A stretch of DNA of 13,024 bases from Euryarchaeota archaeon UBA88 (lineage in GTDB: Archaea; Thermoplasmatota; Poseidoniia; Poseidoniales; Poseidoniaceae), in the NCBI GenBank assembly GCA_002499545.1, contig DAME01000016.1, positions 1-13,024 on the forward strand, in the 5' to 3' direction. Both the position numbers and the translations under genes were made by a program. Numbering within the stretch: the stretch's first letter is position 1; each line of letters begins with the position of its first letter. Positions 1-6,262 of this stretch are shown in pieces. Below the pieces are notes generated by a model. The model saw only the letters and a list, made by a program, of their open reading frames with translations, searched no databases and was not told where the DNA came from.

Positions 1-989
1 CGCGACTCCCTAACACTCTTCTTGCCTCTGCAGTCAAATCTCACGCTCTACGGTACGGGGAAAACAGCCATCAAGCGGCTGCTCTGTACACTGACCCACG
101 GGAATTGGGCCACCATACGACGCTCGTCACAGCCCGAGTCGAGGGCGAGAAAGACATGTCATACAACAATTACTCAGACGCTGATGCAACACTTCGTTTG
201 TGCCGCGCGCTTTCCACCGACGAATGGCCACAAACCCCCCATGCCTGCGTGATAGTCAAACACAACAATCCGTGCGGTGCTGCGTTGGGTGCTACTCAGA
301 AGGAAGCCTACACCGCCGCACTTGCTAGTGACCCCGAGTCGGCCTTCGGATCGATTATTTGCTTCAATGAACCTCTTCAAGCCGATACGGCACTCGCCAT
401 GGAACCGTTGTTCATTGAAGTGCTCATGGCGCCGGCATACACTCCAGAAGCGAAAGCAATCGTCATGCAGAAGAAAAACCGGCGGATTCTCACCATCGAC
501 TCTCCAAACAACCGACTTGCTTCACTTCAACGGATTCTGGTACGGAAGCCGATTGAAGGAGGTTGGCTTGTCCAAACTGAAGAGCCCCCCGTTATCGATT
601 GGGAGAAAGCCCAAGTCGCCACCAAGAAAGCACCGACTGACGATGAAATTGCGAGCATGAAGTTCGCAGTACGCATTTGCGAACAGGTGAAATCCAATGC
701 AATTGTGATGGTTCAGGGTGTTGCAACGGTCGGCATTGGCCCGGGCCAAACCAGTCGTGTGGAAGCGGTCCGTATCGCTGCTCGTAGAGCTGGCGAACGG
801 GCTAAGGGGTGTGTTCTTGCTTCTGATGCTTTCTTCCCGTTCAAAGACGGACTTGAGCAAGCAGCAGACGCAGGAGCATCATCAATCGTTCAGCCAGGAG
901 GCTCAATCCGTGATCAGGAAGTCATCGATGCTGCCGACGAACGGGGAATCTCGATGATCTTCACCGGTCATCGTTTGTTCCGCCATTGA
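1..989 (+). CDS. purH: Bifunctional PurH (AICAR formyltransferase/IMP cyclohydrolase), 3' part
   Basis: This is the last roughly 328 codons of PurH, read in the frame whose first full codon is at base 3; the gene begins left of the window. PurH carries out the last two steps of IMP synthesis: formyl transfer from 10-formyl-THF to AICAR, then ring closure. The visible part starts at the end of the cyclohydrolase domain with the family motif LRYGENSHQ, then DMSYNN, then the AICAR transformylase domain. The catalytic Lys-His pair lies in KHNNPCGAA (codons at 258-263). The C-terminus has SDAFFPFKDGLE, QPGGSIRD and a final FTGHRLFRH, the normal end of the family, so the 3' end is intact. purN follows after 39 bases, probably as one purine operon. 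Many archaea use PurP and PurO for these steps, so a bacterial-type PurH is notable but not unique. Only the N-terminal domain is missing, because of the window edge. Confidence 0.95.
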   Translation, partial: RLPNTLLASAVKSHALRYGENSHQAAALYTDPRELGHHTTLVTARVEGEKDMSYNNYSDADATLRLCRALSTDEWPQTPHACVIVKHNNPCGAALGATQKEAYTAALASDPESAFGSIICFNEPLQADTALAMEPLFIEVLMAPAYTPEAKAIVMQKKNRRILTIDSPNNRLASLQRILVRKPIEGGWLVQTEEPPVIDWEKAQVATKKAPTDDEIASMKFAVRICEQVKSNAIVMVQGVATVGIGPGQTSRVEAVRIAARRAGERAKGCVLASDAFFPFKDGLEQAADAGASSIVQPGGSIRDQEVIDAADERGISMIFTGHRLFRH

Positions 990-1028
990 AGGCGAAGCCC
1001 TCAAGTCGTTTATTCAACTGCCAAGGGC

Positions 1029-1679
1029 ATGGCCACCATCGGTCCCTCGTCTCGTAGAGGTACAGCAACCGATCCTATACGCTGCGCGATTCTCATTTCT
1101 GGCTCTGGCTCAGGAATGAAAGCGATGCTTGATTACCAAGCATCACGCCCTGAATGCGGACATACTACTGTAGTGGTGATCTCAGATATCGATGGTGCGG
1201 GGGGGCTAGAGAAAGCGACCCGTTCTGGCGTAACAGCAACCTCCCTTCCATTGCCTGATATTGAAGATCGCACGCAACGCCGGCGATTACACGAAGAACA
1301 ACTTCATGCCGCACTTGTCCATTTTGATGTTGAACTCATCATTTTAAGCGGTTACATGCGGCTTTTGACTGCTTCATTTGTTGATCAGTGGGCGCCTCGA
1401 ATTATCAACATTCACCCGTCTCTTTTACCGGCGTTTCCCGGAGCTCACGCACATCGCGATGTGTTAGAGGCTGGAGCACAGATTTCAGGATGTACCGTTC
1501 ACTATGTCGATGCGGGCATGGATACGGGGCAGATTCTTGGACAGCGACGAGTACCCGTGTTTTCTTCGGATACAGAAAGGACGCTTGGAGAGCGAGTAAA
1601 GGTCGAGGAACACCGCCTTTATCCTCAGATTATCGATCAACTTGCGAGCCTTGGCTTACCTCATTTTCAGGAAGATTAG
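1029..1679 (+). CDS. purN: Phosphoribosylglycinamide formyltransferase (GAR transformylase)
   Basis: PurN transfers a formyl group from 10-formyl-THF to GAR in purine synthesis, in the cytoplasm. The 216-residue product matches family length. An N-terminal ILISGSGSGMKAML segment (about residues 21-34) corresponds to the phosphate-binding loop. NIHPSLLPAFPG carries the catalytic Asn127 and His129, and VDAGMDTGQIL carries Asp165, matching Asn106, His108 and Asp144 of the E. coli enzyme. The ATG at 1029 is preferred because the next in-frame ATG (1116) would remove the phosphate-binding loop. No clear Shine-Dalgarno sequence precedes it; an AT-richer stretch near 1007-1014 could serve a leaderless transcript, but co-transcription with purH is simpler. 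The last 50 bases overlap, tail to tail, the minus-strand MobA-like gene. All key residues are present, so the enzyme should be active. Confidence 0.93.
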   Translation: MATIGPSSRRGTATDPIRCAILISGSGSGMKAMLDYQASRPECGHTTVVVISDIDGAGGLEKATRSGVTATSLPLPDIEDRTQRRRLHEEQLHAALVHFDVELIILSGYMRLLTASFVDQWAPRIINIHPSLLPAFPGAHAHRDVLEAGAQISGCTVHYVDAGMDTGQILGQRRVPVFSSDTERTLGERVKVEEHRLYPQIIDQLASLGLPHFQED

Positions 1680-2151
1680 CGTTTTCCATTTGCCCATTGA
1701 GTGGCCCGAAATCAAGCGTTTTCAGTGTTGAAAATAACGATGACACCGCTCCGTTTGAGGGCGACATCCCCCAACCATCAGGGCAATTGGCAAGCAACGG
1801 TTGCCGAATGCCAGCAGAATCACAGGGGACTCCTCCACCAGCGTCTAAAAGCGCTGTTAGCCCACGCTCATCCAACTCAAATGCGTCGCATGGAATCCAC
1901 TGAATATCTCCACTCACTTGAGAAAACGCCCATTCGACAACTTCTGCCAGTGTCGAACAGTTTTCAGGGTCGGGCCACACTTCTCCAGCAAACATCGAAG
2001 CACGTTTTTTGTCACCACATAGCGTGATAATTCGTTCAGCACCGCATCGATTTGCCACCGCTTGAATTCGAGTAACGCCGCCTCGCATCATTGCTTTATC
2101 CTGCCCCATTCTCAAACTTTGGCCACCAGCCAAGATTATGATAGTGACCAC
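1630..2151 (-). CDS. MobA-like NTP transferase (molybdenum cofactor guanylyltransferase family)
   Basis: The 173-residue protein opens with LAGGQSLRMGQDKA (residues 7-20), the nucleotide-binding signature of MobA and related nucleotidyltransferases, which attach GMP or CMP to molybdopterin cofactors. A WIPCDA segment (residues 85-90) places Asp89 at the metal-binding position of the family. RQPLL and a late NANLPEN resemble the MobA QPL and NINTPED motifs. The usual GPLAG motif after the first conserved Asp (here WPDPENCSTLAE) is not recognisable, so the substrate may differ and a strict mobA call is not justified. Translation most likely starts at GTG 2151: an in-frame TGA lies at 2163-2161, and a GAGGT Shine-Dalgarno sequence sits six bases before the GTG. 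That TGA is also the stop of the preceding gene, so the two are nearly contiguous. The 3' end overlaps purN on the other strand by 50 bases. Confidence 0.8.
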   Translation of the reverse strand: MVTIIILAGGQSLRMGQDKAMMRGGVTRIQAVANRCGAERIITLCGDKKRASMFAGEVWPDPENCSTLAEVVEWAFSQVSGDIQWIPCDAFELDERGLTALLDAGGGVPCDSAGIRQPLLANCPDGWGMSPSNGAVSSLFSTLKTLDFGPLNGQMENANLPENEVSQGSQVDR

Positions 2152-2160
2152 AGCACCACC

Positions 2161-2400
2161 TCAGTTTAGCGTTTCAAGCCCATCAAGAGCAGTTTCAAGC
2201 TCGGTCAACAGACTTCGAACCCTTTCTAGCAGCGCACGACGTTCCCTGCTTGAGCGTGCTTCTGGAAGCCACTCTAGAAGCCGTCGAACATCTTGGGCGT
2301 CTCGCTCTACAGTCCACTGCAGAACAGCTTCAAGAACGGGGTCTTCGGTGGGTAGAAAGCGCTCAGCCATAGCAAGGTGGTAGCGTAGAAGGAACTTCAA
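2161..2400 (-). CDS. Small helical hypothetical protein
   Basis: I do not recognise this protein. It is 79 residues from TTG 2400, or 69 residues from ATG 2370. The TTG reading overlaps the upstream stop as TTGA, typical of coupled genes, and extends an amphipathic helix in frame; the ATG has no Shine-Dalgarno sequence. The product is rich in Leu, Arg and Glu, with long predicted helices (RRLLEWLPEARS, RALLERVRSLLTELETALDG), no membrane segment and no cysteine. It resembles a small helical adaptor or oligomerisation module. Nine bases separate its stop from the GTG of the MobA-like gene, and it lies directly behind the HEAT-like gene, so it is very probably translated as part of this four-gene cluster. 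Function is unknown. Confidence 0.7.
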   Translation of the reverse strand: MKFLLRYHLAMAERFLPTEDPVLEAVLQWTVERDAQDVRRLLEWLPEARSSRERRALLERVRSLLTELETALDGLETLN

Positions 2401-3023
2401 TCCTCGTGCGAAAGGAGGCGGTTACGGATTCGCTCAAACAACTCTCCACCACCTGGAGCCGTAGTTACCATTCCCCGCAGATTGCCCGTACTTCCCTTCC
2501 GAAGGGAGAGAAACAGCACGGCGACTTGATGCCAGAGAGCACTTTGCTCAGCCATTGCAACCAACCATTGGTCATCAGGGGTTTCGTGCCCCCCTCGTAC
2601 AATTTCTTCACCAATCTCAAGCAGGGCCCCTAATGGCTCCCTTTCACCCAATAAGTGAATCAGCGCCATCCATGGAGATTCCCCGAGGTCTTCTTCCGAC
2701 ATGTTTGCAAGTATCAAGCCTACAAGTACGAGATCTTCTTGCCCGTGCCGTTTCCAAAGAGCGGGCACCAGTTTTGCAATTCTTCTCGGTTTCGCTTCAC
2801 CACTGGTCATCAGCCATGAGGCAATTGTCCTCATTTCGGGATTTGGGCAACCGTAGTGGAAGGCGTATCCCCCACTGTTCACAAGCAAGTCGGTTGATGG
2901 CTTAGACATCATACCAGGCACGCCTGCTGCATAGGCCCCTTTGAGAAATTTCAGCGTACGTCGTGGCGACTTCACCAGCGCCGGTTTAGGTTCGCCAAGG
3001 TATCGGTCGACACGTTCATTCAT
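2397..3023 (-). CDS. HEAT/ARM-like helical repeat protein, possibly AlkD-like
   Basis: The product is about 208 residues from ATG 3023. A TTG at 3062 would extend it by 13 codons but deep into the upstream gene; ATG 3023 gives an 8-base ATGAATGA overlap with that gene's stop and is preferred. The sequence is almost entirely alpha-helical, with helix pairs around residues 60-180 such as IAKLVPALWKRHGQEDLVLV and SPWMALIHLLGE. These look like HEAT or ARM repeats and resemble the architecture of AlkD-type DNA alkylation repair glycosylases. I cannot confirm the AlkD catalytic residues by eye, so the DNA-repair reading is only a suggestion. It has no signal peptide or membrane helix. It sits between a TerB-like gene and a small helical gene in one apparent operon. 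Confidence 0.72.
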   Translation of the reverse strand: MNERVDRYLGEPKPALVKSPRRTLKFLKGAYAAGVPGMMSKPSTDLLVNSGGYAFHYGCPNPEMRTIASWLMTSGEAKPRRIAKLVPALWKRHGQEDLVLVGLILANMSEEDLGESPWMALIHLLGEREPLGALLEIGEEIVRGGHETPDDQWLVAMAEQSALWHQVAVLFLSLRKGSTGNLRGMVTTAPGGGELFERIRNRLLSHED

Positions 3024-3507
3024 TTTTGTCACCGACAGCGTTCTTTTTGCGGACGGTGTCAAAAATATCCCCTACGAGGCCAACAGAATCTCGCAGTGTG
3101 TGAAGCATCTTGTCGACAACGCCTGGGTCCTCGAATTTTTCTTTAACGATTTCTCGCAGTTCAGTTTCAATTTTCTCGTGCTCGTGATCTTCAATATCGA
3201 AAACGTTTCGCAGGTGAGCAAGAACCCGGAATTCATCCCGGGAAAGTGAGGCATTGACAATGGCGACTTCGAAGACCCTCGTGTAGACTTCGCGTGCCAT
3301 TTCAGGGGAGACATTTTGCCCCTTCTGCGATTCAACTTTTTTCTGAATGGCTTCATAGATAGCGGCCGGTTCATCGGATTCAAGTTTCAACGCACTTGCG
3401 AGTTTGATAATCAATCGCTTCTCTTCGCGAGTTAGCACCCCATCGACAAGCATGACTTCGATGGTACTACGAAACACGTCAAGCGTGTGTGTGTTCGATG
3501 TCGTCAC
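3016..3507 (-). CDS. TerB-like protein with duplicated helical domain
   Basis: This 163-residue protein shows two related halves. The first is VDGVLTREEKRLIIKLASAL (about residues 21-40); the second is NASLSRDEFRVLAHLRNVFDI (about residues 85-105). The pattern of a small-residue loop, an acidic pair and a following Leu-rich helix is that of TerB-like domains, known from tellurite resistance operons and membrane-linked stress complexes. The match is by eye and does not show tellurite resistance. No membrane segment is present; the tail is charged (VRKKNAVGDKNE). Translation begins at GTG 3507, the first start after an in-frame TGA at 3513-3511. No well-spaced Shine-Dalgarno sequence is visible (a GAGGTG lies about 19 bases upstream), while a TATA-like tract lies at 3549-3558. 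It is first in a minus-strand cluster of four and diverges from dnaG. Confidence 0.78.
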   Translation of the reverse strand: MTTSNTHTLDVFRSTIEVMLVDGVLTREEKRLIIKLASALKLESDEPAAIYEAIQKKVESQKGQNVSPEMAREVYTRVFEVAIVNASLSRDEFRVLAHLRNVFDIEDHEHEKIETELREIVKEKFEDPGVVDKMLHTLRDSVGLVGDIFDTVRKKNAVGDKNE

Positions 3508-3548
3508 GGTTCATGCATACCGCCACACCTCTTCAAACTCTTGTAGGG

Positions 3549-3558
3549 TAAATTAATA
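3549..3558 (-). promoter_or_regulatory. Candidate TATA box of the TerB-like cluster
   Basis: TATTAATTTA on the minus strand is the most AT-rich tract in the divergent region. A transcript starting about 25 bases downstream would have a leader of about 20 bases before GTG 3507. The tract is near-symmetrical, so it might serve either strand. It is assigned by spacing only. Confidence 0.35.
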
Positions 3559-3629
3559 CTTGAAGCTAAAATTCCGTGCGAGGATTGAAAAGGAGTAGAC
3601 ACAACGGAGATACATCACCTCCCTTTCAC

Positions 3630-3650
3630 GCTGAGTGTTTTTCACTCGGC
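3630..3650. other. 8-bp hairpin upstream of dnaG
   Basis: GCTGAGTG (3630-3637), a five-T loop and CACTCGGC (3643-3650) form an 8-base-pair stem with one wobble pair. It lies in the noncoding region upstream of dnaG, about 70 bases before the start codon. It could be part of the dnaG leader or of a small RNA. Confidence 0.4.
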
Positions 3651-3662
3651 AGCAAATGAAGC

Positions 3663-3685
3663 GATGGGCTTCCGTCCATCTTTTT
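3663..3685 (+). terminator. Hairpin with T5 tail upstream of dnaG (terminator- or attenuator-like)
   Basis: GATGGGC (3663-3669), loop TTCC and GTCCATC (3674-3680) form a 7-base-pair stem with one wobble pair, followed at once by TTTTT (3681-3685). This is the shape of an intrinsic terminator. No recognised gene on the plus strand ends just upstream, so it may end a short untranslated transcript or act in the dnaG leader. Archaeal termination depends mostly on T-tracts, so the hairpin may be incidental. Confidence 0.35.
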
Positions 3686-3721
3686 GGAACGGGATGTCGA
3701 TAGAAAATAGGAGAATTCAAC

Positions 3722-4963
3722 ATGAATCGAAAAAACAACTCAGGCGGCCGAGGAGGCCCCAAGCAAGGCAAGGCTATGAAATATCAAATCCGAGCCGATA
3801 TCAAAGTGAACGGGACCGTCCAACGAAAGGACATCATCGGAGCCATTATGGGTCAAACCGAAGGCCTCCTTGGTGATGAGCTTGAACTGCGTAAATTGCA
3901 ACGAACTGCACGTATAGGACACGTCGACGTCGAAACCGAGACCAAAGGTGGAAAAGTCCACGGATTGATTCTCATTCCAAGCAGCCTCGATAACGTCGAG
4001 ACGGCCATCATTGCATCCGCACTGGAAACCATCGACCGAATCGGCCCATGCAGCGCAAAAATTAGCGTTGTTGCAATACAAGACATTCGAGCTACCAAGC
4101 GAACTGCGGTCGTCGACCGTGCTAAGGAACTCCTTCTTAGCTTGGTGAATTCAGGCGAAGCTGCCTCCAAGACGGTCATCGAAGAAGTCCGTTCAGTGCT
4201 TACTACCGGTACAGCGACAAGTTTCCACGGATTGACGTGCGGACCCAATATTGAATCCTCGTCTTCGTTGATTATCGTCGAAGGGCGTAACGATGTTCGA
4301 AACCTCTTGAACTGCGGAATCAAAAACGCAATCAGTGCCGATGGTGCTGGTACCATGAAGCAAGAACTCATTGATCTCGCGAATGGAAAAGAGACTGTGG
4401 TTCTCGCAATCGACGGCGACCGGGGCGGCGAAATGTTGTTCAGTCAACTGATGGAGACCCTCAAAGTTGACTTCGTTGCGCAAGCACCAGTTGGCCAAGA
4501 GTGGGAACTTCTTCCACAAAAGACAGTCACAAAGTGTCTATCCATGAAGGTCGATGCAAGTAAATTCGCAAAAACTCTCAACAAGAAGCAAGCAGATGAC
4601 GACCAGAAAGCTGGCGTTGAAGACAAGAACTGGGCTGAAGACATGGATGAAGTGTACGAAGTTGCCGAAACACCTGCTGAAGTCCACGAGATGTTCGACC
4701 ACCTCGACAATTTGGATAAGAACAAGGCGCTTTTCGTCATGGTTGATGGCTCGGTCTCCGAACCAGTTGGCCCTTCAACCCTTTCCAAAGCAGCAGCGAG
4801 TGCAGATGGTGCAGTTGCTATTGTGTTCAACGGCCCGCTCAGTGAGCGAACCTTGGAAATCGCATCAGAATCTGCCATTGAAACCGTAATTGGTACGAAA
4901 GCAGGGAAAGGATATGCGGCTCGTGATGATGTCAAGTCTTGGCTTGCAGAGATTCACCGCTGA
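3722..4963 (+). CDS. dnaG: Archaeal-type DnaG primase (TOPRIM domain)
   Basis: The 413-residue product matches archaeal DnaG, a TOPRIM protein with primase activity that is also a subunit of the RNA exosome in archaea studied. After a Gly/Asn/Arg-rich leader (residues 1-18), the conserved N-terminal domain begins with KYQIRADIKVNG and contains GAIMGQTEGLLG (about residues 40-51). The TOPRIM domain starts at LIIVEGRNDVRNLLNCGIKN, with the catalytic Glu at residue 187. The metal-binding AIDGDRGGE motif has Asp231 and Asp233. VDFVAQAPVGQEWELL follows. The C-terminus has AIVFNGPLSERTLEIA. All expected TOPRIM acidic residues are present. A charged, acidic linker (about residues 285-340) separates TOPRIM from the C-terminal part. 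ATG 3722 has an AGGAG Shine-Dalgarno sequence eight bases upstream; Met19 is a shorter alternative. The gene is divergent from the TerB-like cluster and is followed after 42 bases by a membrane protein gene. Confidence 0.95.
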   Translation: MNRKNNSGGRGGPKQGKAMKYQIRADIKVNGTVQRKDIIGAIMGQTEGLLGDELELRKLQRTARIGHVDVETETKGGKVHGLILIPSSLDNVETAIIASALETIDRIGPCSAKISVVAIQDIRATKRTAVVDRAKELLLSLVNSGEAASKTVIEEVRSVLTTGTATSFHGLTCGPNIESSSSLIIVEGRNDVRNLLNCGIKNAISADGAGTMKQELIDLANGKETVVLAIDGDRGGEMLFSQLMETLKVDFVAQAPVGQEWELLPQKTVTKCLSMKVDASKFAKTLNKKQADDDQKAGVEDKNWAEDMDEVYEVAETPAEVHEMFDHLDNLDKNKALFVMVDGSVSEPVGPSTLSKAAASADGAVAIVFNGPLSERTLEIASESAIETVIGTKAGKGYAARDDVKSWLAEIHR

Positions 4964-4972
4964 ACACTGTGT

Positions 4973-4982
4973 TATCTTATCT
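4973..4982 (+). promoter_or_regulatory. Candidate TATA box for the gene at 5006 (leaderless)
   Basis: TATCTTATCT lies 24 to 33 bases before ATG 5006, and no Shine-Dalgarno sequence is present before that ATG. This spacing fits a transcript that begins at or next to the start codon. It is inferred from position and composition. Confidence 0.35.
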
Positions 4983-5005
4983 AATGCCACACCTACCCTC
5001 GTATC

Positions 5006-6262
5006 ATGGCCGAGGATGATTCGGACGGTTGGTTAGATGACGACGAACCGTTTTCTGGTTCCAATCAAGTTGCAGACTCCAGTGACAGCCAAACTTCAGT
5101 CGTGGCACAAACCGACGACACTTCTCCATCTATTGATGAGACAAAGTCCCCGGTAATCCACACTTCCGAATCACCATCTGATACAGTTTCGCTGGAACAA
5201 TCAGAACAAACCGATTCCCAAGTCTCGTGGAATCTACCGCTTCGAGTGGGGCCTGTTCTAAAGCAGTTTCACGGCGAAGATGTGACCGAATATCCACTGA
5301 TGCAAACACTTGACGGTACGAAGACGACGTCGTTGATTCTTGACGACGATTTACTTCGTATCATTGAGGCTCGATTGGATGATGCCGGTCAACGACGTCT
5401 GAAAGTTTCGCTTTCAATGAAGCGAGAGATCACCGGTTTCAAACACCACCATAACGAATTGATGCACGGCCACCAGTGGCTTTGGGTTGGGGGTTCAGTA
5501 GTCGGTTTGTTGTTGATGTTTTTGTCTTCATCACTGATTATCAATTTCGCTGGACTTGTCCTCATATCTACGGGTCTTTTCTCTTGGAGTTCTATGCACC
5601 TCGAAGCCCACACATTGGAATTTTCCAACAGCGGAGGGATGCATTCCAAAACCCTACGAGGCTACGGGACGAACCGCCCCTTTTTCCGATCGAGTATGGC
5701 ACTTCTTGGTTCGGAAATTGCAGGACTGCAAAAGACGGGAATCCTCGACACTTCGACACTTGAACAACTTCACGCCACTCTTGCCCTTCCGCCGCCAACG
5801 CCTGAACCAGTACCTGAGCCGCCGCTCATAGCACCACCTGTTCTGCAACCGGCTCCAGCGGTTACACCGATGGTCAAACCCCCACCCCCGACGCAAATTC
5901 CACCACCGCCGACTTCAGTGGCTTCAGGCCCCCCGGCATCGACCTCACAATCACTCCCCACTCCTCTTCCACCTCCAGTCGAACCACCGGCCCCTCTTCC
6001 GCTTCCAACACCGCCGCCCCCGGCTGCCATCCCCCCTCAGCCTGCTGCACTTGCACCACCGATGCCCCTCCCTCTACCCGCGCCGCTTCCCCCTCTTGGG
6101 GGAGGAGCAATGCCACCCCCTCCTCCATTGGGCGCCCCTCTTGCTCCAATACCGTTGGATGCACCCTTGCCAAATGCACCAGAAATATCTGTGGCTGCTT
6201 CGCCGGTTGAAGAGACCTTATCACAAGCCGAACAGCATGAATTGCTGAACGAGCTCTCGTAG
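5006..6262 (+). CDS. Membrane protein with acidic N-terminus and long proline-rich tail
   Basis: I do not recognise the family. The 418 residues fall into four parts. Residues 1-70 are acidic and rich in Ser, Asp, Thr and Gln, probably disordered. Residues 75-150 look like a small folded domain. Residues about 157-194 are hydrophobic (starting QWLWVGGSVVGLLLMFL) and fit two short membrane helices in a hairpin. After a further conserved-looking stretch (to about 258), residues about 260-400 are very rich in Pro, Ala and Leu (for example AMPPPPPLGAPLAP), ending in an acidic tail. With a membrane hairpin, both long termini would lie on the same side. Translation from ATG 5006 is supported by a TATA-like element at leaderless spacing. 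Its stop codon touches that of the convergent gene with no gap. The role is unknown; the tail may bind partner proteins or span an envelope layer. Confidence 0.82.
   Translation: MAEDDSDGWLDDDEPFSGSNQVADSSDSQTSVVAQTDDTSPSIDETKSPVIHTSESPSDTVSLEQSEQTDSQVSWNLPLRVGPVLKQFHGEDVTEYPLMQTLDGTKTTSLILDDDLLRIIEARLDDAGQRRLKVSLSMKREITGFKHHHNELMHGHQWLWVGGSVVGLLLMFLSSSLIINFAGLVLISTGLFSWSSMHLEAHTLEFSNSGGMHSKTLRGYGTNRPFFRSSMALLGSEIAGLQKTGILDTSTLEQLHATLALPPPTPEPVPEPPLIAPPVLQPAPAVTPMVKPPPPTQIPPPPTSVASGPPASTSQSLPTPLPPPVEPPAPLPLPTPPPPAAIPPQPAALAPPMPLPLPAPLPPLGGGAMPPPPPLGAPLAPIPLDAPLPNAPEISVAASPVEETLSQAEQHELLNELS

Larger units (their letters stand above)
3508..3721. promoter_or_regulatory. Divergent intergenic region between the TerB-like cluster and dnaG
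   Basis: This 214-base stretch has no convincing gene. It holds an AT-rich element (TAAATTAATA at 3549-3558) that, on the minus strand, lies about 45 bases from GTG 3507 and could be the TATA box of the four-gene cluster. Two hairpins follow, at 3630-3650 and at 3663-3680, the second trailed by five T. An AGGAG Shine-Dalgarno sequence (3709-3713) precedes the dnaG ATG by eight bases. Short open frames that cross this region (72 and 70 codons) run into dnaG out of frame and are not credible. Confidence 0.55.

Noticed and set aside
22..252. 76-codon plus-strand ORF at the left edge
   Set aside because: It lies in another frame of purH. The frame beginning at base 3 reads the family motif LRYGENSHQ and continues without break into the rest of PurH.
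3016..3507. Tellurite resistance operon
   Set aside because: Only a TerB-like domain is visible; no TerC, TerD or TerZ homologue is in the window, so the phenotype is not supported.
3553..3771. 72-codon minus-strand ORF overlapping the start of dnaG
   Set aside because: Overlaps both the divergent regulatory region and the dnaG start; product shows no recognisable pattern.
4444..4935. Ser-rich 163-codon minus-strand ORF inside dnaG
   Set aside because: Antisense shadow of a well-supported dnaG; composition follows from the codon use of the sense strand.
5770..6030. Gly-rich minus-strand ORF (86 codons)
   Set aside because: It is the antisense reading of the proline-rich tail; Pro codons read as Gly on the other strand. 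No independent start or family signal.
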